NCBI GenBank assembly: GCA_034665305.1
Contig: JAXDFZ010000014.1
Span: forward strand, 248,001-312,000
From: DASXRU01 sp034665305
Lineage (GTDB): Bacteria; Acidobacteriota; Blastocatellia; Pyrinomonadales; Pyrinomonadaceae
DNA: 64,000 bases
Direction: 5' to 3'
The notes below the pieces were generated by a model. It worked only from the letters and a program-made list of their open reading frames with translations. It had not been told where the DNA came from and ran no database searches. Position 1 is the first letter of the stretch; every line of letters begins with the position of its first letter. The translations under genes were made by a program, and so were the position numbers. Of the stretch, positions 7,717-16,714 are shown piece after piece.

Positions 7717-9537
7717 ATGACTCAGGAACGAAAAGACATACGCAATATTGCGATCATCGCTCACGTTGACCACGGCAAGACCACGCTGGTCGATGCGATG
7801 CTGCGCCAATCGGGGACCTTTCGCGAAAACGAGCAGGTGCGGGAACGGGTTATGGATTCCATGGATCTCGAACGAGAGCGCGGAATCACAATCATGGCTA
7901 AGAACACCTCCGTGCACTACAAGGACGTCAAGATTAATATCGTCGATACCCCGGGCCATGCGGATTTCGGTGGGGAGGTTGAGCGCGTACTGCAGATGGT
8001 TGACGGCGTGATGTTGCTGGTCGACGCTGCCGAAGGCTGTCTGCCGCAAACGCGTTTCGTGTTGCGCAAGGCACTGGAATCGCGCCTGCCTACGATAGCC
8101 GTAGTTAACAAAATTGATCGTCACGACGCCCGCCCTGCCGAAGTGGTCAATGAAATCTATGAGCTGTTTCTCGATTTGGATGCAACCGATGAACAGATCG
8201 AGTTTCCAATTCTGTTTGCCGTTTCTCGCGAGGGGATTGCCAAACGTCAAGTCGGCGATGAATCTACTGATCTGCGACCACTATTCGATCAGATCGTGAC
8301 TACCATTCCGGCGCCAAAGCAAGGCCGTGAAGATAGCCTGCAGCTACTGGTGGCGAATCTTGATTACAGTGACTATGTGGGACGGTTGGCGATTGGGCGG
8401 ATCTACTCCGGCGAAATCGCCATCGGTGACCAGGTCGCGATCGTAAAACGCGACGGCACCATACAAAAGACCAAAGTATCGCAGCTCTACGCCTTTGAAG
8501 GGTTGAAGCGCGAGTCAGTCGAACGAGCGGCCTTTGGTGAAATAGTAGCGCTGGCTGGAATGGAAGACATCCAGATCGGCGAAACGATTACCAGCGTCGA
8601 TAATCCGCAGGCCCTTCCGGTCATCGCGATTGATGAGCCCACTATCTCGATGATTTTTGGGGTCAACAACTCGCCGTTTGCGGGCAAGGAAGGACGCTTT
8701 GTAACTTCCCGGCAATTGAAAGAGCGGCTGGACAAGGAGATCCTTGGCAACGTAGCGATTCGAGTTGAGGCGACGGATTCGCCCGACCAGTTCAGAGTCT
8801 CCGGACGGGGCGAACTGCAGCTGGCGATTCTGATTGAGATGATGAGGCGTGAGGGCTATGAACTACAGGTTTCCAAACCAGAAGTCATCACCCGACGCGA
8901 GGATGGCGTGGTCCTAGAGCCAATTGAACAAGTAGTAGTGGATTGCCCGGAAGAATTCATCGGGGTGGTTACCGAGGCGCTGGGGCGTCGCAAGGGGCAA
9001 ATGATAAAGATGGTGAACCACGGAACCGGCCGGGTCCGGCTGGAGTTCGAAACACCGTCGCGCGGCTTGATAGGCTTTCGCAGCGAATTCCTTACTGAAA
9101 CCAAAGGGACGGGTTTGCTGAACACTCTGTTTCTGCGTTGGGGAAACTGGCAGGGAGTGATGCGCGGCCGTGCGACCGGCTCACTCGTGGCCGATCGTAT
9201 GGGCGAGACGACCACCTATGCGCTTTTTAATCTGCAGGAGCGTGGCTCGCTTTTCATCAGACCAGGAACGAAAGTCTATGAAGGTATGATTGCGGGTGAA
9301 AACGCTCGGCCGGTGGATCTGGATATCAATGCGATCAAAGAGAAGAAGTTGACGAATATGCGAGCCGCGAGTGCGGACGAAGCGATGCGGCTGGTTCCGG
9401 TCAAGGAGCTGTCGCTGGAGCAAGCGCTGGAGTTCATCGCTGACGACGAGCTGGTTGAAGTTACGCCGAAAAACATTCGACTGCGGAAACGTATCTTGCG
9501 GTCAAACGAACGACCCAAAAAGGAAAAGACCAATTGA
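7717..9537 (+). CDS. typA: Ribosome-associated GTPase BipA/TypA
   Basis: 606 residues, typical length. It is a translational GTPase acting on the ribosome under stress and low temperature and in 50S assembly. The N-terminal G domain has G1 AHVDHGKT (15-22), G2 RGITI, G3 DTPGHADF and G4 NKID (~131). EF-G-like domains II, III and V follow, then the BipA-specific C-terminal domain (GLIGFRSEFLTETKGTG, then MRGRATGSL). It stands alone between trmL and an antisense small gene. No truncation is seen. Confidence 0.96.
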   Translation: MTQERKDIRNIAIIAHVDHGKTTLVDAMLRQSGTFRENEQVRERVMDSMDLERERGITIMAKNTSVHYKDVKINIVDTPGHADFGGEVERVLQMVDGVMLLVDAAEGCLPQTRFVLRKALESRLPTIAVVNKIDRHDARPAEVVNEIYELFLDLDATDEQIEFPILFAVSREGIAKRQVGDESTDLRPLFDQIVTTIPAPKQGREDSLQLLVANLDYSDYVGRLAIGRIYSGEIAIGDQVAIVKRDGTIQKTKVSQLYAFEGLKRESVERAAFGEIVALAGMEDIQIGETITSVDNPQALPVIAIDEPTISMIFGVNNSPFAGKEGRFVTSRQLKERLDKEILGNVAIRVEATDSPDQFRVSGRGELQLAILIEMMRREGYELQVSKPEVITRREDGVVLEPIEQVVVDCPEEFIGVVTEALGRRKGQMIKMVNHGTGRVRLEFETPSRGLIGFRSEFLTETKGTGLLNTLFLRWGNWQGVMRGRATGSLVADRMGETTTYALFNLQERGSLFIRPGTKVYEGMIAGENARPVDLDINAIKEKKLTNMRAASADEAMRLVPVKELSLEQALEFIADDELVEVTPKNIRLRKRILRSNERPKKEKTN

Positions 9538-9596
9538 TGAAACATTGATTCTGTCGGGAGCGCAGAGATGATCCGTCAATGATGACGCTCTTTTAC

Positions 9597-9746
9597 CTAT
9601 TCTTCCTCTTCTTCTTCATCAGAGGATCCTTCGGGTTCATACACTTCATATCCGGTCGAATCATCGTAATAATAGCTTTTCGGTTCCGGCTTTTCTTCGC
9701 TCCTCTCTGACAGCGGTGTTGAATCGGCGTCGTTCTCTCTATTCAT
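9597..9746 (-). CDS. 49-residue acidic small protein
   Basis: The gene runs from ATG (9746-9744) to TAG (9599-9597). The product has a Pro/Lys/Glu-rich N-terminal half, then the compact aromatic motif SYYYDDSTGYEVYEPEG (~24-40) and a poly-Glu tail. No Shine-Dalgarno lies upstream, but TATAAT ends 6 nt before the ATG, as expected for a leaderless mRNA. Codon structure and the isolated motif argue for a real gene. No function can be assigned. It is divergent from thiE, whose start is 28 bp away. Confidence 0.6.
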   Translation of the reverse strand: MNRENDADSTPLSERSEEKPEPKSYYYDDSTGYEVYEPEGSSDEEEEEE

Positions 9747-9774
9747 GGGTGCATTATAGGATAGTCCGCAGCAA

Positions 9775-10431
9775 ATGACCTTCGACCTACCACAGCTCTA
9801 TGCCATCACAGACATGCGCAGCTCGCGCTTATCGCACGCAGCTCAGGTGGGCCAACTCGCTGCCGGCGGCGCGACTCTGATACAGCTTAGAGAAAAGCAT
9901 TTGCCGGCACGTAATTTCTATGAAGAAGCGGAAGCAGCAATAACAACTGCGCGCACTCTTGGGGTTAAGATTATTATCAACGATCGCGTCGACATCGCCA
10001 TGGCGCTGCAGGCGGACGGCGTCCACTTGGGCCAGTCCGATCTCGCTCCGAACGAAGCTCGCAAGTTGCTGGGACCCGATGCCATCATCGGTTTGTCAGT
10101 GCATAATGAGGCGCAGGCTCACCTCGCGTTGACCCTTCCGGTTAACTATCTCGCCGCAGGTCCGATATTCCCGACCGGGTCGAAATCAAACCCGGATCCA
10201 GTCCTAGGGGTCGAAGGCCTCAGCCAGATTCGTCAAATACTCGGCGATTTCCCGTTAGTGGCAATTGGTGGCATTAGCATCATGAACGCCGCTGAAGTGT
10301 TCGCCGCCGGCGCCGATAGCGTAGCCTTGATTAGCGGCCTTCTGTCCAACGGCGATATTGCCGCAACAACTCAAGCGTTTCTGCGCATACCTCCCTCGAA
10401 CCGCGCTAAAACCAGCGTTCAACAGATTTAG
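9775..10431 (+). CDS. thiE: Thiamine-phosphate synthase
   Basis: 218 residues, TIM barrel. It couples HMP pyrophosphate with HET phosphate to thiamine phosphate. Motifs: LYAITD near the N-terminus, LIQLREKH (pyrophosphate site, ~39-46), INDRVDIAMALQADGVHLGQSD (Mg2+ Asp residues, ~73-94), and VAIGGI near residue 163. All expected residues are present. No other thi gene is nearby and no THI-box riboswitch was recognised upstream. Confidence 0.94.
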   Translation: MTFDLPQLYAITDMRSSRLSHAAQVGQLAAGGATLIQLREKHLPARNFYEEAEAAITTARTLGVKIIINDRVDIAMALQADGVHLGQSDLAPNEARKLLGPDAIIGLSVHNEAQAHLALTLPVNYLAAGPIFPTGSKSNPDPVLGVEGLSQIRQILGDFPLVAIGGISIMNAAEVFAAGADSVALISGLLSNGDIAATTQAFLRIPPSNRAKTSVQQI

Positions 10432-10568
10432 CTTGCGTTTAGCACGCTAATACGCCAGAATCTCGTTTGCCTTGCCATTCCCGGCTTCGGCATCCCCCTT
10501 GGTTGCGTCAAATCGCGACATCTCGCCTGTACTTCTGGTAACTACTTCAATCACGGAGCTTAAACGGA

Positions 10569-11753
10569 GTGAGCTTTTTCGACCTGCCTCCCATTATCGA
10601 GCGAATGCTGCTGGTTTCTGACAAGATCAGCGATCTGAATTTCTCTGTGGGTCAACTGCCTCAGGTGGAAATAAACGGCAAGCTGACGCCGGTGCAGCCG
10701 CTTGGGGTGCAAAAACTGACTCCCTATCAAACGGAAATCATCGCCATGAGCCTGCTCCAGGGGAATCCTGACGCAGCCGAGCGTTTGGTACAGAGCGGCA
10801 CGGCGGATTTGAGTTACTCCCTGCCTTCGCGCGCGCGCTTTCGCGTCAACATATTTCAGCAGCGCGGTGTTTACTCAATCGTAATGCGCGTGATCCCCAC
10901 CGACATCCCGACACTCCAGTCCTTATATTTGCCATCTCAACTCGCTGAGATAGCAGAACTACGCAACGGCATCGTTTTGTTAACCGGCCCGACTGGATCG
11001 GGTAAGAGTTCCACCCTGGCAGCGCTGGTAGATCTGATCAACGAAACCAAGCAGTACCATATCGTAGCCATCGAAGATCCTATCGAATACCTGCATGCTC
11101 ACAAGAATTCGACAATCAACCAGCGAGAGGTCGGGCATGACACCCGTGATTTCCCCTCGGCACTGCGGGCTGCGCTTCGCCAGGCGCCCAAGGTCATTCT
11201 CATCGGTGAAATGCGCGATTTTGAAACTACGGAAATCGCACTCGAAGCGGCTGAGACTGGCCATCTGGTTCTTTCCACCCTTCACACTATCGACGCGTCG
11301 AAGACCGTTGACCGCATTATTGGTCTCTATCCCAAAAATGAAGAGCCGGTGATTCGCACCAGACTCGCCCAGACATTCCGCTACATTGTTTCTCAGCGGC
11401 TGATTCCGCGCGCAGATTTTCGTGGCCGCATCGCCGCGGTAGAGATACTGAGATCGACCCCGCGAACCCGCGAATACATCGAGAATGGTGAGCAGGAAGG
11501 CAAATCCCTGCTCGATGCCATGCGTGACGGTCAACTCGATGGCATGCAGGACTTTGACACGGTGATCCGCGAGATGATTGAGCGCAAAATGATTTCGGTC
11601 GAGGACGGATTAGGATTCGCGACCAATCAGAACAACCTCCTGCTGTCCCTGAAGGGCCTGTCCTCCTCCGAGGATTTCATCAAGGCCAAGAACTCAGGTC
11701 TGCCGTCTCCCTCGTATTCCGATGCCGGCTCAATGCTGAGCATGATCGATTAA
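10569..11753 (+). CDS. pilT: PilT-type twitching/retraction ATPase
   Basis: 394 residues, GTG start. An N-terminal PAS-like domain precedes the RecA-like ATPase core: Walker A GPTGSGKS (~140), Asp box EDPIEYLH (~171-178), Walker B region VILIGEMRD (~209-217), and His box GHLVLSTLHT (~231-240). Family role: hexameric motor that retracts type IV pili. The C-terminal tail (DFIKAKNSGLPSP) is longer than in canonical PilT and lacks the AIRNLIRE motif, so this may be a PilT paralogue or PilU-like. It lies apart from the pilN block and 39 bp upstream of the zinc-ribbon gene. Confidence 0.88.
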   Translation: MSFFDLPPIIERMLLVSDKISDLNFSVGQLPQVEINGKLTPVQPLGVQKLTPYQTEIIAMSLLQGNPDAAERLVQSGTADLSYSLPSRARFRVNIFQQRGVYSIVMRVIPTDIPTLQSLYLPSQLAEIAELRNGIVLLTGPTGSGKSSTLAALVDLINETKQYHIVAIEDPIEYLHAHKNSTINQREVGHDTRDFPSALRAALRQAPKVILIGEMRDFETTEIALEAAETGHLVLSTLHTIDASKTVDRIIGLYPKNEEPVIRTRLAQTFRYIVSQRLIPRADFRGRIAAVEILRSTPRTREYIENGEQEGKSLLDAMRDGQLDGMQDFDTVIREMIERKMISVEDGLGFATNQNNLLLSLKGLSSSEDFIKAKNSGLPSPSYSDAGSMLSMID

Positions 11754-11792
11754 CGCTTGCGAAGACCACTCAGATAAGTAGTTCCCAACGCT

Positions 11793-12575
11793 ATGAATAT
11801 TGTATGTCCAACCTGCGCTGCGCGGCTGCAACTCGACGACGAAAAGACTCCCGCAACCGCATTCACCGTGCGGTGTCCTAAGTGTCAGGCTACGGTTGAG
11901 GCACAGCCGGTAGAGCCTCCTGCGAATCAAAGTAGTGTCGATATGGGAAAAACGCCTGCTAGAGAACCGGCCAGGTTTGAACGATCTTTGCCGGCTCCTC
12001 GATATCGACCTGCGTCTGAAACCCTGACGACGAGTGGCGTTAGTGAAGCGGAATCACCTGGCGCATCAGCTGATGACGCAGCAAAGCTTCTGCTTGATCT
12101 ACTTCATCGCAGCGGAGTTGCGCCGGACAAAAAAGGGCGGCGACGCAGCGATCGCAAGCGACTACTTCTTTGCGCCAGCCCAATTCATCGGGAACCGATC
12201 GCGGCCTTGTTATCAGCAAACGGGTACGATGTGTTCGTGGCGGAAAATAGCCCGCAGGCACTGGAGAGTATGCGTGAAGAACGGATGGATATTGTCATCC
12301 TTGATCCGCAGTTTGATCCCGTCGAGCAGGGGTACGCTTTTGTAACGCGAGAGGTGAATATTTTGCGGCCCGCCGATCGACGCCGCCTCTTCTTTGTGTC
12401 TCTTTCACCTTCCGTGCGAACCTTTGACTTGCATACCGCTTTCCTGAACAACGTGAATCTGGTGGTGAATCCTTTAGATATTGAGAAACTGCCGGGGGTT
12501 CTGGAAAGGTCGATTCGCGACTTCAACGAGCTGTATCGCGAGTTCAAAGCGGTAACTCAAGCTCCGGCAATTTAG
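11793..12575 (+). CDS. Zinc-ribbon protein with receiver-like C-terminal domain
   Basis: 260 residues. Residues 1-40 are a zinc ribbon of the MJ0042 type (CPTC, then CPKC). A low-complexity linker (~45-110) follows, then a Rossmann-type receiver-like domain (~120-245). The latter keeps an Asp at the expected phosphorylation strand end (VILDPQFDP), but the acidic pair of strand 1 is not obvious (RLLLCASP). It may therefore be a degenerate receiver read without phosphorylation. Position 39 bp after pilT suggests a linked role in motility control. Confidence 0.65.
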   Translation: MNIVCPTCAARLQLDDEKTPATAFTVRCPKCQATVEAQPVEPPANQSSVDMGKTPAREPARFERSLPAPRYRPASETLTTSGVSEAESPGASADDAAKLLLDLLHRSGVAPDKKGRRRSDRKRLLLCASPIHREPIAALLSANGYDVFVAENSPQALESMREERMDIVILDPQFDPVEQGYAFVTREVNILRPADRRRLFFVSLSPSVRTFDLHTAFLNNVNLVVNPLDIEKLPGVLERSIRDFNELYREFKAVTQAPAI

Positions 12576-12607
12576 ACAATTCGCCTAAGAGAGTTTTCGA
12601 TCTTGAG

Positions 12608-12635
12608 ACGGCTTCCCCCGGGAAGCCGTTTTCGT
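12608..12635 (+). terminator. Intrinsic terminator after the pilT pair
   Basis: ACGGCTTCC (12608-12616) pairs with GGAAGCCGT (12621-12629) and is followed by tttcgtgttt. Confidence 0.75.
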
Positions 12636-12772
12636 GTTTCCAGCGATCTCAAAACCCGAATAGCAATGATGAATGCAACGTGTGACGTCCCCACGACGAC
12701 AATTTTGAATTGGTAGCAATGCGTGTAGAATCAGCGCTGCTCGTCGTATTCGCGCACCACGGAGGAACTTCT

Positions 12773-13462
12773 GTGAAGGTAAAAGGCTTGATTCTCGTTG
12801 GCGCCTGCGTACTGGCGCTAAGCTGCTCCAATTCGAGTTCCCCATCGCAGCCTCTAACTTCGGAGCCCGCGCCGCCCGCGCCGCCCGCAAACGCTCCCCC
12901 CTCCTCCACTGCCACACCAGCATCGAACGCGGTCGCGGAAAAATCCGGGTCGGCAATTGATCCGTGCAAAGTTCTCACCAGCGACGAGTTGCAGGCCGTT
13001 CTGGGAGAGCCATTGAAAGAAACCAAAGCCAGTGAGAGACCTGACGGCGGCTTCCACGTTTCGCAGTGTTTCTATTCGCTACCAACCTTGGCTAAATCAG
13101 TAAGCGTTTCGATCACTTCGCGCGGAACGCGTGACCCGCGAGAGTTCTGGAAAGAAACTTTCCATCGTGAGGACGCAGCTGAAAAGGAGCGCGAGCGCGA
13201 AAAAGAGAAGCGGGGATCTAAAAGCGAGAAGGATGAGCGAAGGGAAAAGGGCCAACGCGAGGAAGAAGAAGAGTCCGCCCCGCCGCAGAAAGTTGGCGGC
13301 ATTGGCGAAGAGGCTTTTTGGATGAGCAGCCCCATTGGCGGCGCGCTGTATGTGCTACAGAAAAACGCTTTCGTTCGCATTAGCATCGGCGGCTCTGACG
13401 ATCAAAAGACGAGGCTCAACAAATCAAAGGCCCTGGCGACCAAGATCCTGGGACGGGTTTGA
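12773..13462 (+). CDS. DUF3558-like lipoprotein with charged insert
   Basis: 229 residues from the GTG at 12773, chosen because GGAGG (12761-12765) precedes it and it gives a clean lipoprotein signal with lipobox LALSC (Cys18). A Pro/Ala/Ser linker (~20-60) follows. The motif DPCKVLTSDELQAVLGEP (~64-81) is the start of a DUF3558-like/nuclease-inhibitor-like domain. Within the domain sits a ~35-residue block almost entirely Glu, Lys and Arg (~137-172). The fold resumes after it (VGGIGEEAFW). Function unknown; envelope-anchored. Confidence 0.7.
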   Translation: MKVKGLILVGACVLALSCSNSSSPSQPLTSEPAPPAPPANAPPSSTATPASNAVAEKSGSAIDPCKVLTSDELQAVLGEPLKETKASERPDGGFHVSQCFYSLPTLAKSVSVSITSRGTRDPREFWKETFHREDAAEKEREREKEKRGSKSEKDERREKGQREEEEESAPPQKVGGIGEEAFWMSSPIGGALYVLQKNAFVRISIGGSDDQKTRLNKSKALATKILGRV

Positions 13463-13489
13463 CCAATCAGCACCGGAAATCCTTTTCAT

Positions 13490-14686
13490 ATGTCGGAGCG
13501 CGATTCCACAAAACCTTTGTCGGCCGGAACGGTAGCGGTCCATGGCGGCGAGATCGACGATCAGCCATTCGGCGCTGTGGTTTCACCTGTCTTTCATACT
13601 TCCACTTTCAGTTTTAAGAGCTTCGCCGAAATGCGAAGCTATGCGCGCGGTGAATTGCCGGGAGAATACTTCTATTCCCGCTATGGCAATCCCACGGTTG
13701 CGGAAGTGGAACGCAAGATCGCGGAATTGGAAGGCGCCGACGCTTGCGTTGTTACTGCTTCCGGATCAGCGGCGACCTTCGCCGCCCTGATCGCGGCTTG
13801 CGGATCGGGGGACGAGGTAATTGCCTGCGACTCGATTTACGGCGGAACCACAAAAATCCTGACCGAGGTTCTAAGCCGTTTCGATGTCACTTCACGCTTC
13901 ATCCGGTTGGACGAAATCAATGACCTGCCAAAACTGGCAAACGGCAAGGCGCGAGTTTTTTGGTTCGAGACACCCGCTAATCCAATTAACCGGCTGGTCG
14001 ATTTGGAGAAAACTGCCCAGGCGGCTCAGGCCGCCGGACTGTTTTCTATCATCGACAACACGTTTGCGACACCGGTCCTGCAACAGCCTTTGGCGGCGGG
14101 TATTGATGCAGTGGTGCACAGCGCAACAAAATATTTAGGCGGGCACTCGGATCTGACCGCCGGTGCTGTCGTCGGCAGCACTGGATACATTGAACGAGTG
14201 CGCCGCATCAATCTTCGTATTGGTTCGACTCTCGATCCGGCCGCTGCCTATTTGCTGGCCCGCGGAATTAAGACTCTCGATCTGCGCGTGCGCGCTTCCT
14301 GTGAAAACGCTTTGCGTTTGGCGCAGGCGCTAACCAGACATAAAAAAGTGGCGCGCGTTTACTATCCGGGCCTTGATGACGATCCCCAACATGAACTCGC
14401 AAAACACCAGATGAAGGGTTTCGGCGGCGTCGTAGCGCTTGATCTGGTAGGTGGCGAAAACGAAGCGGAACGATTCTTTGACTCGCTGCGTCTGGTGCGC
14501 TGTGCTCCGTCCTTGGGCGGAGTGGAATCGCTGGTCAGTTACCCTCTCTATTCTTCCCATTATGGCTTTTCCCAGGAGCAACTGCGGGCGGCGGGCGTTT
14601 CCGCAGCGACCATTCGCATTGCTGTTGGGATTGAAGGGCCTGACGACATCATTGCCGATGTCACGCAAGCTCTGGATCAAGTTTAA
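13490..14686 (+). CDS. Trans-sulfuration PLP enzyme (cystathionine gamma-synthase/lyase or methionine gamma-lyase)
   Basis: 398 residues, usual length for the Cys/Met metabolism PLP family. The PLP lysine is Lys214 in HSATKYLGGHSD. Other family motifs: SRYGNPTVAEVERKIA (~63-78), SGSAATFAAL (~90-99), and the C-terminal LGGVESLVSYP (substrate carboxylate site). Reaction: beta/gamma elimination or replacement on Cys/homoserine derivatives. The family cannot be split reliably by eye, so the exact substrate is open. The next gene starts 7 nt downstream. Confidence 0.9.
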   Translation: MSERDSTKPLSAGTVAVHGGEIDDQPFGAVVSPVFHTSTFSFKSFAEMRSYARGELPGEYFYSRYGNPTVAEVERKIAELEGADACVVTASGSAATFAALIAACGSGDEVIACDSIYGGTTKILTEVLSRFDVTSRFIRLDEINDLPKLANGKARVFWFETPANPINRLVDLEKTAQAAQAAGLFSIIDNTFATPVLQQPLAAGIDAVVHSATKYLGGHSDLTAGAVVGSTGYIERVRRINLRIGSTLDPAAAYLLARGIKTLDLRVRASCENALRLAQALTRHKKVARVYYPGLDDDPQHELAKHQMKGFGGVVALDLVGGENEAERFFDSLRLVRCAPSLGGVESLVSYPLYSSHYGFSQEQLRAAGVSAATIRIAVGIEGPDDIIADVTQALDQV

Positions 14687-14692
14687 GAAGCC

Positions 14693-15658
14693 ATGGCGGA
14701 ATCCGGCGCATTCGATTCAGCCGAAAGCGGCAGGCACGTTCATCGTCACGGGCGCGCTGCCGAGAGCCAACGTCGTCTCAGCATCGTTCTGATTTTGACT
14801 TCGATTTATATGGTCGCCGAGGCCATTGGCGGGTGGTGGACGGGATCGCTGGCCCTCTTTGCTGATGCGGGGCACATGTTCGCCGACGTGGCGGCGCTTA
14901 CGCTGGCGCTGATGGCGGTTTGGTTTGGGGCGCGACCGGCTACGCCGCGCAAAACGTTTGGGTATTACCGGCTGGAAATCCTCGCCGCCTTAATTAACGG
15001 CGTGGCGCTCGTGCTGGTGTCCTTTCTTATCTTTTACGAAGCCTACCAACGTTGGGCCAGTCCGCCGCTGGTTCGTAGTAGAGAAATGATACTGGTAGCG
15101 GCGGGAGGACTTTTAGTAAATATAGTTTGCGCCTGGGTGTTGCATCGCGATCGCCAGGAAGATCTCAACGTGCGCGGCGCGTGGCTGCATGTCATTGGCG
15201 ACGCCCTCGGTTCAGTAGGAGCCATCATCGCCGGAGCGGTGATGTTCTGGTTCGGATGGTATGCGGCGGATCCGTTGGTCAGTGGAATCATTGCCTTACT
15301 CATAGTGTGGAGTTCCTGGCACCTGATTCGCGAATCCACGAATGTGCTTCTTGAGGGCACGCCGTCGCACATAAATCTGGCCGCAGTGGAAGACGCGATT
15401 CTGGAAACGCAGGGTGTTGATGACGTTCACGATCTGCATCTGTGGACGATTACGTCCGGTCGCGAAGCGCTAAGCGCCCACATTATCCATGGGCCGGCCG
15501 CCTCACAACCCGAACTCCTGAAGGCGTTGCGAGCGAAGTTACAAGAGCGTTTTGGTGTCGATCATTTGACGATTCAAATGGAAACTCCGGACTTTGAGGA
15601 CGATACGTTTCATTTCTGCCACGCCGGGACTGCATGTTTCCGCTCGGAAAGGGAGTGA
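14693..15658 (+). CDS. Cation diffusion facilitator (Zn2+/Cd2+/Co2+ exporter)
   Basis: 321 residues, six transmembrane helices (~25-195) and a cytoplasmic ferredoxin-like C-terminal domain (~205-300). The transport-site pair is visible: LFADAGHMFADV in helix 2 (His/Asp) and LHVIGDALGS in helix 5 (His/Asp). The N-terminus has a short His-rich stretch (HVHRHG). The C-terminal DVHDLHLWTITSG is the CDF dimer domain. Role: proton-driven export of zinc or similar metals. Linkage to the PLP enzyme looks incidental. Confidence 0.92.
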   Translation: MAESGAFDSAESGRHVHRHGRAAESQRRLSIVLILTSIYMVAEAIGGWWTGSLALFADAGHMFADVAALTLALMAVWFGARPATPRKTFGYYRLEILAALINGVALVLVSFLIFYEAYQRWASPPLVRSREMILVAAGGLLVNIVCAWVLHRDRQEDLNVRGAWLHVIGDALGSVGAIIAGAVMFWFGWYAADPLVSGIIALLIVWSSWHLIRESTNVLLEGTPSHINLAAVEDAILETQGVDDVHDLHLWTITSGREALSAHIIHGPAASQPELLKALRAKLQERFGVDHLTIQMETPDFEDDTFHFCHAGTACFRSERE

Positions 15659-15663
15659 CTAAT

Positions 15664-15769
15664 AGACACTAGAGACTAGAGGCTAGTTAGAAATTGCTGT
15701 AACAGTACAAGTTCGTTCTCTCGCCTAGTTCCAAGTCGTTTTTCCAAGCCTCTAGTCTCCAGCCTCTAG
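15664..15769. repeat. Inverted repeat with arms of degenerate 7-mers (element R1)
   Basis: Left arm 15664-15686 and right arm 15747-15769 are each built of short ACTAGAG/GCTAGAG units. GAGACTAGAGGCT (15672-15684) matches its exact complement at 15747-15759. It begins 5 nt after the CDF stop codon and ends 6 nt before the next start. Confidence 0.85.
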
Positions 15770-15775
15770 CGCGAC

Positions 15776-16018
15776 ATGGAAATCAGTATTGTAATTACGC
15801 TCGATAAACGAGAGCAGGCCGCACTGCAAGCTGCGCTGTTAACGCATGGCGCGCCAGATTGCCTGGTCATGTTGGCGTTGAAAGGTACGTGTCAGATTTC
15901 CAACATCGACGAAGGCCAGCGGCTGCGAAAGTGGATTGCGAACGCGCGCATTGCCGGCGAAACAGATTTCGCGTCGCTAAACGTCATCGAACGTTCTCTC
16001 GTAAAGTTTGGCCTGTAG
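15776..16018 (+). CDS. Conserved-looking small protein, unknown
   Basis: 80 residues with no recognisable motif. It reads as a compact soluble alpha/beta protein (MEISIVITLDKREQAALQAAL). The right arm of the upstream repeat ends just before its ATG, and its stop lies 15 nt before the TrpF-like gene. It could be a small regulatory or binding protein; no function is proposed. Confidence 0.5.
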   Translation: MEISIVITLDKREQAALQAALLTHGAPDCLVMLALKGTCQISNIDEGQRLRKWIANARIAGETDFASLNVIERSLVKFGL

Positions 16019-16033
16019 GCTGATTGGACAAGG

Positions 16034-16693
16034 ATGCAATCAACCGCAACTCCGCGAGTGAAGATCTGCTGCAACGAAAGTGTAGAAGAAGCCTGGTTGG
16101 CAATTAAATACGGCGCCTCTGCAATTGGTTTGGTTTCGGATATGCCAAGCGGTCCAGGTGTCATCTCCGAAGACTTGATTCGCGAAATAGCTGCCGCGAT
16201 GCCGCCGGGCATTGCAACGTTTCTGCTGACTTGCAAACAGGATGCTGCCGCGATCGTTGAGCAACAGCGCTACTGTGGCACTAACACGATTCAGATTTGT
16301 GATCGGCTGGAGGCGGGAACCTATGACCATCTGCGAGCGTCACTGCCGGGTGTTGCTCTCGTGCAGGTCATTCACGTTAATGGCCCGGAATCAGTGACTG
16401 AGGCACAAAGCGTGGCACCTCATGTTGATGCGATCCTTCTCGATTCAGGCAATCAGCGATTGCGCGTGAAGGAATTGGGAGGCACCGGCAGGACGCATGA
16501 TTGGGAACTAAGCCGGCAAATTCGCGAGAGCGTTCCCGTTCCCATTTATCTCGCCGGGGGCATCAAGCCGGAGAACGTGCGCGCGGCAGTGGATCAGGTA
16601 GGCCCCTTCGCCGTCGATATCTGCACGGGCGTGCGAACCAATGGGAAGCTCGACGAGCACAAACTCCAGGCACTATTCCTGGCGCTTGCTTAG
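16034..16693 (+). CDS. Phosphoribosylanthranilate isomerase-like protein
   Basis: 219 residues, TIM-barrel TrpF family. Reaction in the family: Amadori rearrangement of PRA in tryptophan synthesis. The general-base Cys sits in VKICCNES (Cys12 or 13, where canonical TrpF has KICG). The general-acid Asp is in DAILLDS (~135-141). The phosphate site GGTGRTHDW (~149-157) and AGGIKPENV (~174-182) are intact. The strand-2 segment (GLVSDMPSGPGVI) differs from usual TrpF (GFxFxxxSPR). With no trp genes around, it may be a paralogue rather than the biosynthetic enzyme. Confidence 0.8.
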   Translation: MQSTATPRVKICCNESVEEAWLAIKYGASAIGLVSDMPSGPGVISEDLIREIAAAMPPGIATFLLTCKQDAAAIVEQQRYCGTNTIQICDRLEAGTYDHLRASLPGVALVQVIHVNGPESVTEAQSVAPHVDAILLDSGNQRLRVKELGGTGRTHDWELSRQIRESVPVPIYLAGGIKPENVRAAVDQVGPFAVDICTGVRTNGKLDEHKLQALFLALA

Positions 16694-16714
16694 CCCACAG
16701 CGAACCTCAATCAC

